Assembly (NCBI GenBank): GCA_024228935.1
Contig: JAAESX010000162.1
Span: 1 to 47,081 of the forward strand
Source of the DNA: Pseudomonadota bacterium
GTDB lineage: Bacteria > Myxococcota_A > UBA796 > CAJQPC01
DNA: 47,081 nt
Direction: 5' to 3'
Positions 13,294-22,137 of the stretch are shown piece after piece. The notes under the pieces are model-generated. The model had not been told where the DNA came from and did not search any database. It saw only the letters and a list, made by a program, of their open reading frames with translations. Positions within the stretch are counted from its first letter, which is position 1, and the number at the start of each line of letters is the position of its first letter. The position numbers and the translations under genes are program-made.

Positions 13294-16011
13294 CTAGTTG
13301 ATCTGCTTGACGCTGAGCTCGTAGACACCCGTGTCGCCGTTTCCGCCGACCACGATGGTGTAGATCTCACCGCCGGTGAGCGCGATCTCGAGGTAGGCCT
13401 CTTCGCCCGACTCGCCCGAGTAGCCGCCGATGTTCAGCACGCGGTCGTAGGAGACCTCGCCGTCCTCGTCGAGCTCGTCCTGATCGACCCAGTCGGTCGA
13501 GTAGGCATCCTCGGAGCTGAGGCCGAGGTCGCACTGCTCGACCATCACCTGGCCGATGAACGTCGTCGGAGCCGGCTCGTCGAGGTCGAGCACGCCGTCC
13601 CCGTCGTAGTCGGTGTCACAGGTCGGGACGGTGCTCGCGCCGGTGTCGGTGCCTTCCTCGGGCGGCTGACCACAGGGATCCTCGATGCCGTTCTCGCCGA
13701 GCGAGTGCGAGAGGAACTCCTGGTAGTACTGGTAGCCCAGGACCGTGGACGGGTACTGGAAGGACTCGCTGGACTCCGCACACGTCGTCGAGTCGATGCT
13801 CGAGACCGTCGGCGTCGGGACCCACTCGCTGGGCGCGACGGCGAGCCACGGGTCGTAGGGAGCGACGTCACCCGAGGTGCCTTCGAAGCGACGCTCCATC
13901 CAGATGCCGACCTCGACGACCTCGCCAGAGGTGCGGTCCGAGAGGTCGAGGACGAACCGGTCGGTGTCCGAGACGGCCGAGCTCGAAGGCTTGCCGTCCT
14001 CGTCCAGGACCTGGGTCGTCGACGGCGAGCTGATGTCACCCACCGCGTAGATCCGTGAGCCGTCCGAGGGCAGCGCCGGAAGAGCGACCGAGTTGGCGTC
14101 GAGCGGCGAGAAGATGTTGTCGGAGACGTAGTCCGCCTCGTCGACGTCGTTCCAGCGGACGACGGTGGCCCCCAGCTCGAGGTCTCCCTCTCCCTGGATC
14201 TCGACCGTCGTCGTGTCGTAGTCGAGGCCCGTGAGCCGGACGACATGGGCGCCGTAGCCCCCGGCGCCGAAGCCGTAGTACTCGAAGCCCGAGACGAAGG
14301 TGTGGTAGTCGGGGCCCTCTCCGACGGAACGAAGGGCCTCGATCTCGGTCGGGGCCGCGGTGGTGCCGCCCTCGAACCAGGAGTTGGTGCCGCGGACCTC
14401 GAAGCCACGCTGGTAGCCGTTGGCGCCGTAGTAGACGCCCGGCGTCGGCGGGCTGGGAGCCGTGGTCGGCGCCGAGATGGTCTCGGCCCCGGCGAACGGC
14501 GGGAACACGGACGAGTCGACGAACTCGGTGCCGTCCTCCTTCGTCATCCCGGTGGTCAGCAGCGCGACCTGCCAGCCCATGACGAGCTCGCTCATCGTCG
14601 CGCCGGTGGCGGACTCGACGTTGTCGACGCCGCTCTCGGTCGTCTGCGTCAGGCTCGCCAGGACCTCCTCACCCTGGGTGTCGACCAGCCAGCGGAGGAA
14701 GAGGTACTGCGCGCCCTTGGGCGTCGCCGAGCCGAAGCCCTCGCTCTCGTAGTCCGTCAGGGAGTAGAGGTAGGGGGCGTCCAGGTACAGCCAGGCGTCC
14801 TCGAAGTAGCGAGCGCCGAAGCCACAGGTGTCCGCGGCGACGGTTCCGAGCGCCTCGATCAGCCAGGCTTCCTCGACATCCCCGGGGTCCTCGCCCGCAT
14901 CCTCCGGCGCGATGACGCGCTGGTTGTAGAGGACGAGCTTCGTGTAGGAGCGCGCGATCTCCGAGGCGAGCGCCATCGAGGTGTACTCCTCGACCGTGAC
15001 CGCCGCGTAGGGGTTGGCGTACCCGAGCGGGTCGGGCGCGAAGACGTACAGGACCTCCTGCATGTCCGAGCCGGGGTTGTTCGCCTCGTCGAAGTCGACG
15101 AGGTCGACCTCGGGATCGGCGTAGCTACCGATGACGCGGCTCCAGTCCTCGTCGTCCGAAGACGTCAGGGGGAGCGCGTTGAGCACCGGGCTGACCACGA
15201 TCGTGATCTGCTCGTCGCCGTTGATGTCGGAGGGCTCGCCGAACAGATCGTTGATGTTCACGATGATGTTCGTGTCGACGATGTCGGCCACGATCTGCAG
15301 GTCGCAGTTCGTGAACCCATACGCGCCGCGGGGGTCGGCCACGTCGACGATGCCGTTGCAGTCGGTGTCCCAGTCGATCGGGTGATCGTTGTCGACCCAG
15401 ATCGTGGCGTTGGTGCCGACGGCCCAGAGCGTCGCCGTGACGGTCTCGTAGACCTCAGCAGACTCGACGTCGGCGCGGATGTGGAACTCCGCCGTGGCCG
15501 AGCCGATGTCGTCGGACTCGACGGGGGGCTCGGGGGGCGGGCTGGCCGTCTTGGGGCGCGTGAGCCCGCGGAGCTCGTCCGGCTTCACCAGGTCACGGTC
15601 GGCGCGCGCGTCGTCCGGCGGCGTGGGACCGCCCGCCGAGGTGGGGCTGTAGTGCAAGCGGTAGCCGACGTCCGTCTCGGCCTCGTTCACGACGACCAGG
15701 AAGAACTCCTGCTCGCGGTTCGAGTCACCGGAGGCGTCCGAGAGGTCGAGCTCCAAATCCTCGCCCGCAGCCACCTCGGCGTAGTCGCCGGGCTCGTCGA
15801 GCGAGCCGACATCCGTGTCCGTATCGGTGTCCGTGTCGGAGTCCGCATCGGAGTCCCCGTCGGTGTCTGCGTCGGTGTCCGCGTCGGTGTCGGCGTCGCC
15901 GTAGCAAGCCTCCGGGTTCTGGCTGCAGAGACCGAAGTCCTCGTTGCCGTGGCAGGCCGTGAGCGCGGCGAGAGCAAACAGAGGGCTCAGCATCAGCGGG
16001 ATCGTGCGCAT
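13294..16011 (-). CDS. Large secreted lipoprotein with degenerate M30-like metallopeptidase domain
   Basis: A 905-residue protein. A canonical lipoprotein signal (MRTIPLMLSPLFALAALTAC, lipid Cys 20) is followed by an Asp/Thr/Ser dipeptide linker (residues 39-68). About residues 75-205 form a beta-rich domain. Residues 210-450 resemble the M30/hyicolysin peptidase fold: DCNGIVDVAD, NGDEQITIVVSPVLNAL, then a helix where HExxH is expected but ASEIARSY is found (349-356), and EEAWLIEALG (380-389), equivalent to the usual W-NEG segment. The remaining half is beta-sandwich-like, ending in a PPC-like domain (about 800-905, YDRVLNIGGYSGESGEEAYL). ATG 16011 has AAGGGA at suitable spacing. Probably surface-exposed and non-catalytic; the M30 link is my inference from pattern memory. 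Confidence 0.8.
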   Translation of the reverse strand: MRTIPLMLSPLFALAALTACHGNEDFGLCSQNPEACYGDADTDADTDADTDGDSDADSDTDTDTDTDVGSLDEPGDYAEVAAGEDLELDLSDASGDSNREQEFFLVVVNEAETDVGYRLHYSPTSAGGPTPPDDARADRDLVKPDELRGLTRPKTASPPPEPPVESDDIGSATAEFHIRADVESAEVYETVTATLWAVGTNATIWVDNDHPIDWDTDCNGIVDVADPRGAYGFTNCDLQIVADIVDTNIIVNINDLFGEPSDINGDEQITIVVSPVLNALPLTSSDDEDWSRVIGSYADPEVDLVDFDEANNPGSDMQEVLYVFAPDPLGYANPYAAVTVEEYTSMALASEIARSYTKLVLYNQRVIAPEDAGEDPGDVEEAWLIEALGTVAADTCGFGARYFEDAWLYLDAPYLYSLTDYESEGFGSATPKGAQYLFLRWLVDTQGEEVLASLTQTTESGVDNVESATGATMSELVMGWQVALLTTGMTKEDGTEFVDSSVFPPFAGAETISAPTTAPSPPTPGVYYGANGYQRGFEVRGTNSWFEGGTTAAPTEIEALRSVGEGPDYHTFVSGFEYYGFGAGGYGAHVVRLTGLDYDTTTVEIQGEGDLELGATVVRWNDVDEADYVSDNIFSPLDANSVALPALPSDGSRIYAVGDISSPSTTQVLDEDGKPSSSAVSDTDRFVLDLSDRTSGEVVEVGIWMERRFEGTSGDVAPYDPWLAVAPSEWVPTPTVSSIDSTTCAESSESFQYPSTVLGYQYYQEFLSHSLGENGIEDPCGQPPEEGTDTGASTVPTCDTDYDGDGVLDLDEPAPTTFIGQVMVEQCDLGLSSEDAYSTDWVDQDELDEDGEVSYDRVLNIGGYSGESGEEAYLEIALTGGEIYTIVVGGNGDTGVYELSVKQIN
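15809..15900 (-). repeat. Asp-Thr/Ser/Ala dipeptide-coding hexamer repeat
   Basis: About 15 imperfect GAC-NNC/GAT-NCG hexamers on the minus strand encode alternating Asp-Thr, Asp-Ser and Asp-Ala just after the lipidation site of the 905-residue lipoprotein. It forms an acidic flexible tether and is prone to length variation. Confidence 0.8.
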
Positions 16012-16111
16012 AGGGGTCCCTTGGAGGGCGGATTCGCGCGTCATCTTACATGGGTCAGGAGGCCCGGCGGGGAAACGGCCGACTATGGTGTTCGCCTCTG
16101 GAGGCCTCGCG
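16012..16111. promoter_or_regulatory. Divergent promoter region between the two large lipoprotein genes
   Basis: One hundred bases separate the starts at 16011 (minus) and 16112 (plus). The minus strand has TAAGAT (16048-16043), about 32 bases before its ATG; the plus strand has TATGGT (16084-16089), 22 bases before its ATG and just upstream of the GGAGG ribosome site. Neither has a recognisable -35. Confidence 0.35.
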
Positions 16112-17791
16112 ATGACGCTCCTCACTCTTCTGATCGCCTGCAAAGACGACACGCCCACCGACAGCGCCGAGCCGTGGGCGCCGGACCTGTACTGCCCGGG
16201 CGACCCCTCGGGAGCCTGCGCCGATGCCGATGGAACGCTGTCCGCCGGCGCATCGAACCGCACGCTGATCCCGCCATGTTTCGAGACCTGGGAGGACGTG
16301 GACGGCAACGGGACCTGGTCGAGCTCGGCGGATGGCTTCCTGGACTGCGGCTGCGACCAGATCTGCCCGGACGACGAGGGCTGGACCGGCGCCGACGAGG
16401 GCGAGGGTGACGGGGAGTTCGCCGCTGTCTGGATGGCCGGCTTCGGAAACGGCCATCCGGCGCGCGGAGTGGGCGATGACCTGTCGGCCCGCACCCTCGT
16501 GCTGCGCCAGGGCGGCACCAGCGTCGCCATCGTCTCCGTGGACCTGGTCGGCTTCTTCAACGACGACGTCATCGCCGTCCGCGAAGCGGTGGCGGCCGAG
16601 GGGCTCGAGATCGATCACGTCCTGATCAGCGCGACCCACACGCACGAGGGCCCCGACACCGTCGGCCTGTGGGGTCGGACAGTGACGAAGAGCGGGTACG
16701 ACCCGGAGTACGTGGGCTGGGTCCGAGACGAGATCGTCGCCGGCATCCGAGATGCGGTAGCCGACGAGCGGGCGGTGTCCACGGCGCGGGTCGGCAGCGC
16801 GGACGTGCGCACGTACGACGAGGTGAAGGGGAGCGCGAACGTCCTTCGCGACACCCGGGACCCCGTGGTCGCGGTCTGGGAGCTCGGCACACTCCAGCTC
16901 ATCGACGAAGACCAGGCGACGATCGCGACCGTCATCCACTGGGGGAGCCACCCCGAGACGCTCTCTGACGACAACGATCTGTTGAGCGCGGACTTCGTGC
17001 ACTCGCTGCGGGAGACCGTGGAGTCCGGCGCGGAGTGGGACTCCCGCTCGCGCGAGGGGGTCGGGGGCACCGCCATCTACCTCCAGGGCATGGTCGGCGG
17101 GATGATGACGACCCTCCGCGTGGAGACGACGACGCCCGACGGCGACGTGCTCACCGGCTCCTCGTTCGAGCACACCTACGCGATCGGCACCCTGCTCGGC
17201 GAGATGGCGCTGGACGCGGTGGACAGCGCCGCGACCATCGAGCCCGACCTGTCCCTGGCCCACACGCGCTTCGACCTCCCGGTCGACAACATCGCGTTCC
17301 AGGCGATGTTCAAGATCGGCGTCCTGCCACGCACGCTCTACAACTACGACCCCGACGAGGACATCACCGACGACAACTGGCCCGACGTCCGAACGGACAT
17401 GGACCTCATCTCGCTCGGAGATCTGACTCTCCTCACGATCCCGGGGGAGCTGTTCCCCGAGGTCGCGCTCGGGGGGTACGACGGCTCGCTCACGGGGAGC
17501 CCGCTCTACGACATCGTGAAGGACGACAACCCGAACCCACCCGACCTTGACCAGGCCCCCGAGGGTCCCTACCTGCTGGAAACCATCGGCGCGCCGGACG
17601 CCTGGATCGTCGGCCTCGCGAACGACGAGCTCGGGTACATCATCCCGGAGTTCAACTTCGAGCTCCACGACACGATTCCGTACCTCGACGAGGCGGAGGG
17701 CGATCACTACGAGGAGACCAACTCCCTCGGCCCCCAGACGGCGGGGCTCGTGACCGAGCAGGCGGACCGCCTGCTCAGCTGGAGCCCGTGA
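16112..17791 (+). CDS. Neutral ceramidase-like lipoprotein
   Basis: A 559-residue protein resembling the neutral/alkaline non-lysosomal ceramidase N-terminal domain family. It starts MTLLTLLIAC (short signal, lipid Cys 10) with GGAGG seven bases upstream; an earlier in-frame ATG (16085) has no ribosome site. Positions matching the zinc ligands of characterised ceramidases are present: SATHTHEG (His 176/178), HWGSHPET (His 280), PGELFPE (Glu 446) and ELGYIIP (Tyr 509). The segment that normally reads GDxSPN with the nucleophilic Ser is here QGMVGGMMTT (325-334), so ceramide hydrolysis is doubtful. A Cys-rich N-terminal insert (residues 28-86) contains a DVDGNG Ca-binding-like loop. Its stop overlaps the next start by four bases. 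Confidence 0.82.
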   Translation: MTLLTLLIACKDDTPTDSAEPWAPDLYCPGDPSGACADADGTLSAGASNRTLIPPCFETWEDVDGNGTWSSSADGFLDCGCDQICPDDEGWTGADEGEGDGEFAAVWMAGFGNGHPARGVGDDLSARTLVLRQGGTSVAIVSVDLVGFFNDDVIAVREAVAAEGLEIDHVLISATHTHEGPDTVGLWGRTVTKSGYDPEYVGWVRDEIVAGIRDAVADERAVSTARVGSADVRTYDEVKGSANVLRDTRDPVVAVWELGTLQLIDEDQATIATVIHWGSHPETLSDDNDLLSADFVHSLRETVESGAEWDSRSREGVGGTAIYLQGMVGGMMTTLRVETTTPDGDVLTGSSFEHTYAIGTLLGEMALDAVDSAATIEPDLSLAHTRFDLPVDNIAFQAMFKIGVLPRTLYNYDPDEDITDDNWPDVRTDMDLISLGDLTLLTIPGELFPEVALGGYDGSLTGSPLYDIVKDDNPNPPDLDQAPEGPYLLETIGAPDAWIVGLANDELGYIIPEFNFELHDTIPYLDEAEGDHYEETNSLGPQTAGLVTEQADRLLSWSP

Positions 17792-18618
17792 GCCCGCACG
17801 AGGTCCTGGGCGTCCCGGCTGGCGCGGACGAGGACGCCATCCGGAAGGCGTTCCGGAAGAAGGCGCTCCAGTGGCACCCGGACCGCAATCCCAGCCCGGA
17901 AGCGACCACCCGGTTCCAGGAGTGCGTCGACGCCTACGAGACCCTTCGCGGTCGACGCGCGGCCCCTCCGATCGAGCCTCCTGTCCGGACCGAGAGGCCT
18001 CGCCGTGCTCGACGGCGAGGCGCCGACGTCGACCTCTCCTTTCGTGTCGCTTCCTCGGCCCGTGGGCGGGATGCCCGCCTGCAGGTCGAGCGCGACGACA
18101 TCTGCACCGCCTGCGACGGTCCCTGGGTCGGGACCACCTGTCCCGGTTGCCTGGGCTCAGGGCTCCAGAAGGTGCTGCAGACCCTGCTCCGGATCGGGCT
18201 CGAGTCGACCATCCGGTGCGAGGTGTGTGGCGGCGCCGGCCTTCTTCCTCCCGATGACTGCACCGCATGCTACGAGACCGGGGTGGTCGGCCGGTCGGAC
18301 TGGGTGACCGTTCCCATCCCGCGAGACGGCAGCTTCGTCCACCTCGCAGAACTGGGGCTGACCGGCCTGTCCGGAGGGCGAAGGGGCGACCTGAACGTGA
18401 CCGTGGAGCTCACCCCGGGCCTGGACGTCGCTGTGCCGCAGGACGTGGCCAGCTCGGGCGGGCGCATCCACCTGGACACCCCCGCCGGACCCATTCGCCT
18501 GCGCATCCCAGCCGGGAGTCGCACTGGGCAGAGACTCCGCCTGCGTGGGCGCGCAGCAGACGGCACCGACCTGCAGGCCGTGCTCCGCCTGACGACCGGA
18601 CGGAAACAGGGCTCCTAG
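17788..18618 (+). CDS. DnaJ-like co-chaperone (J domain plus Cys4x2 zinc finger)
   Basis: A 276-residue Hsp70 partner. The J domain (residues 1-57) has the essential HPD at 30-32 within ALQWHPDRNP. After a short Arg/Pro-rich linker instead of a long Gly/Phe region comes a beta-strand segment and a complete DnaJ zinc centre of four CxxC pairs (Cys 106/109, 118/121, 144/147, 158/161). The C-terminal substrate-binding sandwich follows (ELGLTGLSGGRRGDLNVTVE, IRIPAG-like RLRIPAGSRTGQRLRLRGRA). It is shorter than DnaJ (about 370). GTG 17788 overlaps the stop of the ceramidase-like gene by four bases. Probably an accessory J protein, not the housekeeping DnaJ. Confidence 0.9.
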   Translation: MSPHEVLGVPAGADEDAIRKAFRKKALQWHPDRNPSPEATTRFQECVDAYETLRGRRAAPPIEPPVRTERPRRARRRGADVDLSFRVASSARGRDARLQVERDDICTACDGPWVGTTCPGCLGSGLQKVLQTLLRIGLESTIRCEVCGGAGLLPPDDCTACYETGVVGRSDWVTVPIPRDGSFVHLAELGLTGLSGGRRGDLNVTVELTPGLDVAVPQDVASSGGRIHLDTPAGPIRLRIPAGSRTGQRLRLRGRAADGTDLQAVLRLTTGRKQGS

Positions 18619-18629
18619 CGGACAAGTCC

Positions 18630-18658
18630 TTGACTGAGCATCCTCGGCGGCGTAATTC
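18630..18658 (+). promoter_or_regulatory. Candidate promoter for the 306-residue lipoprotein
   Basis: TTGACT (18630-18635), a 17-base spacer and TAATTC (18653-18658) place transcription start about 20 bases before ATG 18685. The -35 is good and the -10 poor. Confidence 0.4.
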
Positions 18659-18684
18659 GACGGCCTTCCATCGGAGACGCAACC

Positions 18685-19605
18685 ATGACGGCTTCCATCC
18701 TCCTCGCGCTCACCGCCTGCGGTGACAAGGACAACACCGGAGACTCCGGTCCCGCCGAGACCGATGTCTTCGGCGAGTTCATCTACGTCACGACGACGCC
18801 GACCGCCGAGAGCGGCGAGGACCTGTCCAGCTGCTACACCCCGGGCGACGACTGGCTCGCGCAGACGCCCGATGCGTCCTGCGCGACGGAGCACCCGTTC
18901 AAGGGCACGATCGAGGACTTCCAGGAGGGCACCGGCGTCGCCGACGCCGACCTCGAGCTGTTCTTCGGCGATCGCTACGAAGAGGGCGCCGCCGACTTCT
19001 CGACGACGAGCGACGCCAGTGGCGACGTCTCGGGGACGCTGATGGCGTGCACCCCGACGACCTACCGCGTGTACACCGACCCCGCGCTGGACGAGACCAA
19101 GATCACCATCCAGTCTCACGAGGTGTTCGCGAACACCGCCGGCGCCGAGCTGGGCGTGGACTTCAACTCGGTCAGCTCGACGACGTACAACATCATCCCC
19201 GGGCTCCTCGGCATCACGGTCCAGCCCGGACAGGGCATCGTCGCGGGGACGGCGTTCGGCTGCGGCGGCGACGGCGACCCCGTCCAGTTCGCCCAGATCA
19301 TCGTCCGCGACGAGGAGGGCAACTACCTCGAGGACTACTCGATGAAGTACTTCGTCGAGGAGTTCCCGAGCCGCGACCAGGAGTGGACCAGCGAGGACGG
19401 ACTCTGGGTCGCCGTCAACATCCCGCCGGGACGCGTCACCATCGAGATGTGGACCTACGACGGAACGGACCACGTGCTGCAGGGCGAGACCAGCATGGAC
19501 ATCGTCCCCGACAGCATCAACATCGCCAACATCTTCACCGGCAGCGGTGGCGAGAACGGCGGCGTGATCTACCCGGAGTCCTGCCTCTCCGCCTGCGAAG
19601 GCTGA
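18685..19605 (+). CDS. Lipoprotein with Cna-B/carboxypeptidase-regulatory-like beta domains
   Basis: A 306-residue protein that I cannot name. MTASILLALTAC is a short uncharged lipoprotein signal with lipid Cys 12, followed by GDKDNTGDSGPAET, an Asp/Ser/Gly tether. GGAG lies eight bases before ATG 18685 and no other start codon is available upstream. The body reads as two beta-sandwich modules with the feel of CarboxypepD_reg/Cna-B folds (GTGVADADLELFFGD; FAQIIVRDEEGNYLEDYSMK; VNIPPGRVTIEMWTYDG). It is three bases upstream of an outer-membrane beta-barrel gene, so the two probably work at the outer membrane together. Confidence 0.75.
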   Translation: MTASILLALTACGDKDNTGDSGPAETDVFGEFIYVTTTPTAESGEDLSSCYTPGDDWLAQTPDASCATEHPFKGTIEDFQEGTGVADADLELFFGDRYEEGAADFSTTSDASGDVSGTLMACTPTTYRVYTDPALDETKITIQSHEVFANTAGAELGVDFNSVSSTTYNIIPGLLGITVQPGQGIVAGTAFGCGGDGDPVQFAQIIVRDEEGNYLEDYSMKYFVEEFPSRDQEWTSEDGLWVAVNIPPGRVTIEMWTYDGTDHVLQGETSMDIVPDSINIANIFTGSGGENGGVIYPESCLSACEG

Positions 19606-19608
19606 GTC

Positions 19609-21180
19609 ATGCTGGCACTGCTCCTGGCCTCCTCCGCGTTCGCGGTGGACCTGGACGAGTACGACGTCTCTCTCGACGGCTACTACCGGGTTCGCGCGCA
19701 CAGCTTCAACGGTCTCTACACGCCCTCGGACACCGATCCGGAGACGTATGACGCCTGGGACCGCCAGCCGCAGACCGGCCGGTACATGCAGCACCGACTG
19801 CGCCTCCGGCCGAGCCTGAACTACCAGAACGGCCGCGCCGAGTTCCACATGATGGCGGACGCGTTCGACGACGGGATCTGGGGCGACAACGAGCAGCTGG
19901 CCTCGACGCCGCTGTTCGCCAACGACCCGACCAACACGGGCCTCGACGGACAGCCCGCGCCGAACTTCCAGGTCAAGCGGGCCTGGGCGAAGTTCCAGAC
20001 GCCCGTCGGTGTCATCACCGTGGGTCGCCAGCCGTCCAACTGGGGCCTCGGGCTCCTGGCCAACGACGGAAACGGCTTCGACGACAGCTTCGGCGAGAAC
20101 CACTTCGGCAACAGCTTCGACCGCTTCGTCTTCGCGACCCAGCCGCTGGGCATCAGCAACGCCATCGTCGGCAAGGGCAACGCCGACCTGCCGCTGTTCT
20201 TCGCCGTCGGCTTCGACCGCCTCGTCGAGGATCCGCTGAACCAGTACTACGGCTACAAGTGCGACCCCGAGGACCCGGACGACGACCCCCGGTGCGCCCC
20301 CTCGGACGACCACGGCTACTCGCAGGACCGCACGACGAACATGCGGCCCGAGAACTGGTGGGCCGAGAACGACGACGACGTCTGGGAGATGCTCTACGTC
20401 CTGATCTACAAGGGCGAAGACATCGACATGGGCGGCACGCCCGCGGACTTCACGGCCGGCTTCTACGCGGTCAACCGTCGCCAGGGCGAGACCGAGTCGA
20501 ACGTCTGGATCTACGACGCGTACGTGCGCATGGTCCGCAAGCACCTGTACCTCGAGGGCGAGGCGCTCACGATCCGCGGCCACTCCCGCGCCATCGAGCT
20601 CCTCTCGAGCGAGCCAGACCAGCTCTACAAGGAGCCCGCCATCTGGGGCGCCGTCGGTCGCGCCGGCTACACCAGCGGCCCCCAGGACTTCACCTTCGAG
20701 ATGGGCTGGGCTGGCGGAGACGAGGATCCCCTCGACCCGACCTTCACGAACCGTCCGCTGAACCCCGACTACAACGTCGGCCTCCTGCTGTACGAGGAGG
20801 TCCTCTCACGCGCCAGCGCCATCCAGTGGACCGAGTCCGCGGACGGCCTCTGGAGCCGAGGCGGCGTCTACAACTCGATCTACGTGTTCCCGAACATCCG
20901 TCGGGAGCTGCTGCCCGGGTGGAACGCCAAGGCCGGCGTGCTGCTCGCGAAGCCGCACAAGCCGGACGGCGCGGTCATCAAGACGGACGAGGACGCCGAC
21001 GCGTTCCTGCTCGGCTGGGAGGCCGACGCGGGCCTGGACATCAAGTTCCAGGAGCACATGCTGTTCGCCCTCGAGGGCGGATTCGGCAAGGTCACGGACC
21101 GCATCGACTACGCCGCCTACGGGTTGACGGACGAGGGTCGCGTGTGGACCGTTCAGACGCGGATCGCGTACCAGTTCTGA
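19609..21180 (+). CDS. Outer-membrane beta-barrel protein
   Basis: A 523-residue protein. It starts MLALLLASSAFA followed by VDLDEYDVSLDGYYRVRAHS, so the signal is only about 12 residues and uncharged; no earlier start exists. The body shows alternating-residue amphipathic strands (YMQHRLRLRPSLNYQNGRAE, FQVKRAWAKFQTPVGVITVG, RQPSNWGLGLL) and ends VWTVQTRIAYQF with a terminal Phe, the typical BAM-recognised end of a barrel. The pattern recalls the TIGR04551/alginate-export-like porin group of myxobacteria; that label is a memory-based guess. An Asp/Pro-rich loop with two Cys (about 223-233) may be disulphide-linked. Confidence 0.82.
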   Translation: MLALLLASSAFAVDLDEYDVSLDGYYRVRAHSFNGLYTPSDTDPETYDAWDRQPQTGRYMQHRLRLRPSLNYQNGRAEFHMMADAFDDGIWGDNEQLASTPLFANDPTNTGLDGQPAPNFQVKRAWAKFQTPVGVITVGRQPSNWGLGLLANDGNGFDDSFGENHFGNSFDRFVFATQPLGISNAIVGKGNADLPLFFAVGFDRLVEDPLNQYYGYKCDPEDPDDDPRCAPSDDHGYSQDRTTNMRPENWWAENDDDVWEMLYVLIYKGEDIDMGGTPADFTAGFYAVNRRQGETESNVWIYDAYVRMVRKHLYLEGEALTIRGHSRAIELLSSEPDQLYKEPAIWGAVGRAGYTSGPQDFTFEMGWAGGDEDPLDPTFTNRPLNPDYNVGLLLYEEVLSRASAIQWTESADGLWSRGGVYNSIYVFPNIRRELLPGWNAKAGVLLAKPHKPDGAVIKTDEDADAFLLGWEADAGLDIKFQEHMLFALEGGFGKVTDRIDYAAYGLTDEGRVWTVQTRIAYQF

Positions 21181-21187
21181 GGCTCCC

Positions 21188-21445
21188 TTGGAGATCATCG
21201 TCGTCATCGTTGCCCGGACGCTGGACCTCCTGGCCCTGATCGTCCTGGCGGATGCGCTGCTCTCCTGGGTCCAGGGTCCGGAGCAGATGCCCAGGCGTCT
21301 GCTGCGAACGCTGACCGAGCCGATGTACGCTCCCATCCACAGCATCCTGTCGCCCCAGGCGACCGGCGGGTTCGACCTGTCGCCGCTCATCGTGATGATC
21401 ACGCTGAGTACGCTGTCTCGAGTCCTCCTCGGAGCGCTGCAGTGA
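21188..21445 (+). CDS. YggT family membrane protein
   Basis: An 85-residue protein with two transmembrane segments (about 2-25 and 62-82) and the family motif ADALLSWV followed by LTEPMYAPIHSILSP, matching the YggT signature (SWxxP and EPxxxPxR). YggT proteins are linked to osmotic shock tolerance and cell division in some bacteria. The start is TTG 21188 with GAGG a few bases upstream. Its stop overlaps the following GTG by four bases. Confidence 0.88.
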   Translation: MEIIVVIVARTLDLLALIVLADALLSWVQGPEQMPRRLLRTLTEPMYAPIHSILSPQATGGFDLSPLIVMITLSTLSRVLLGALQ

Positions 21446-22137
21446 CCTTCTTCCTCCTTCTGCTCGGCACCGCCTTCGGCAGCGTCACGGACGACCTGTC
21501 CACCGCTGCGAACCAGGAGCTCGACGAGGCCGCACGCATGCAGGCCTTCAACAAGCTCGTGCTGGACTGGTCGAACCAGCGGCCGACCCTGGAGCAGATC
21601 GTCGCTGACCCCCAGCACGACGCGCGCGAGCGCTGGGTCGTGGTGCGCGTCATCGGCCAGACCAACGATCCGGCAGCCGGCGCCGTGCTGCTCGAGCTCC
21701 TCGACGACCCCATGCCCGCCATGCGAGCGGGTGCAGCCTCCGCGCTCGGCGACCTGGGCGACAAGAAGCACGCCGAGGCCATCGGAGCCCTGCTCCAGGA
21801 CGACGCCATGTTCGTCCGCGCCGCAGCCGCCGACGCGCTGGGGGCCATCGGCGCAGAGAGCTCGGCTGCCGCGCTCGAGGCCGCGCTGAAGAACAGCAGC
21901 AACTACTACCGGGGCTCGTCACTGTGGGTTCGTACCCACTACGTCAGCGCCTTGGGCGCCATCGGCTCCGAGAGCTCCATCCCCGCGCTCGTCCTGTGCT
22001 TCGACGACAAGGACGACGCCGTGGTGGACGCCTCGCTCGTCGCCCTGCGCGCAATCGTCGGGTACGACTTCGCCGAAGGGCGCACGAAGTCGGAGCACAT
22101 CGAAGCCTGGCGACGCTGGGTCGCCTCGGACCGCTAG
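21442..22137 (+). CDS. Exported HEAT-repeat protein
   Basis: A 231-residue protein. MTFFLLLLGTAFGSV is a short uncharged export signal; GTG 21442 overlaps the yggT-like stop (GTGA) and no other start is available. The body is a chain of HEAT repeats of the PBS-lyase type (DARERWVVVRVIGQTNDPAA, MPAMRAGAASALGDLGDKKH, MFVRAAAADALGAIGAESSA, WVRTHYVSALGAIGSESSIP). It is probably a periplasmic scaffold. It ends within a palindrome shared with the convergent FHA gene. Confidence 0.85.
   Translation: MTFFLLLLGTAFGSVTDDLSTAANQELDEAARMQAFNKLVLDWSNQRPTLEQIVADPQHDARERWVVVRVIGQTNDPAAGAVLLELLDDPMPAMRAGAASALGDLGDKKHAEAIGALLQDDAMFVRAAAADALGAIGAESSAAALEAALKNSSNYYRGSSLWVRTHYVSALGAIGSESSIPALVLCFDDKDDAVVDASLVALRAIVGYDFAEGRTKSEHIEAWRRWVASDR

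Noticed and set aside
14245..16410. A 721-codon open frame opposite the 905-residue lipoprotein
   Set aside because: Composition (Arg/Val/Gly-rich, hexamer-repeat artefacts) is typical of a shadow frame, and the opposite strand has a signal peptide, ribosome site and coherent domains.
16055..20583. Long minus-strand frames opposite the ceramidase-like, lipoprotein and beta-barrel genes
   Set aside because: No ribosome sites or recognisable motifs, and they lie antisense to genes with clear signals and family motifs.
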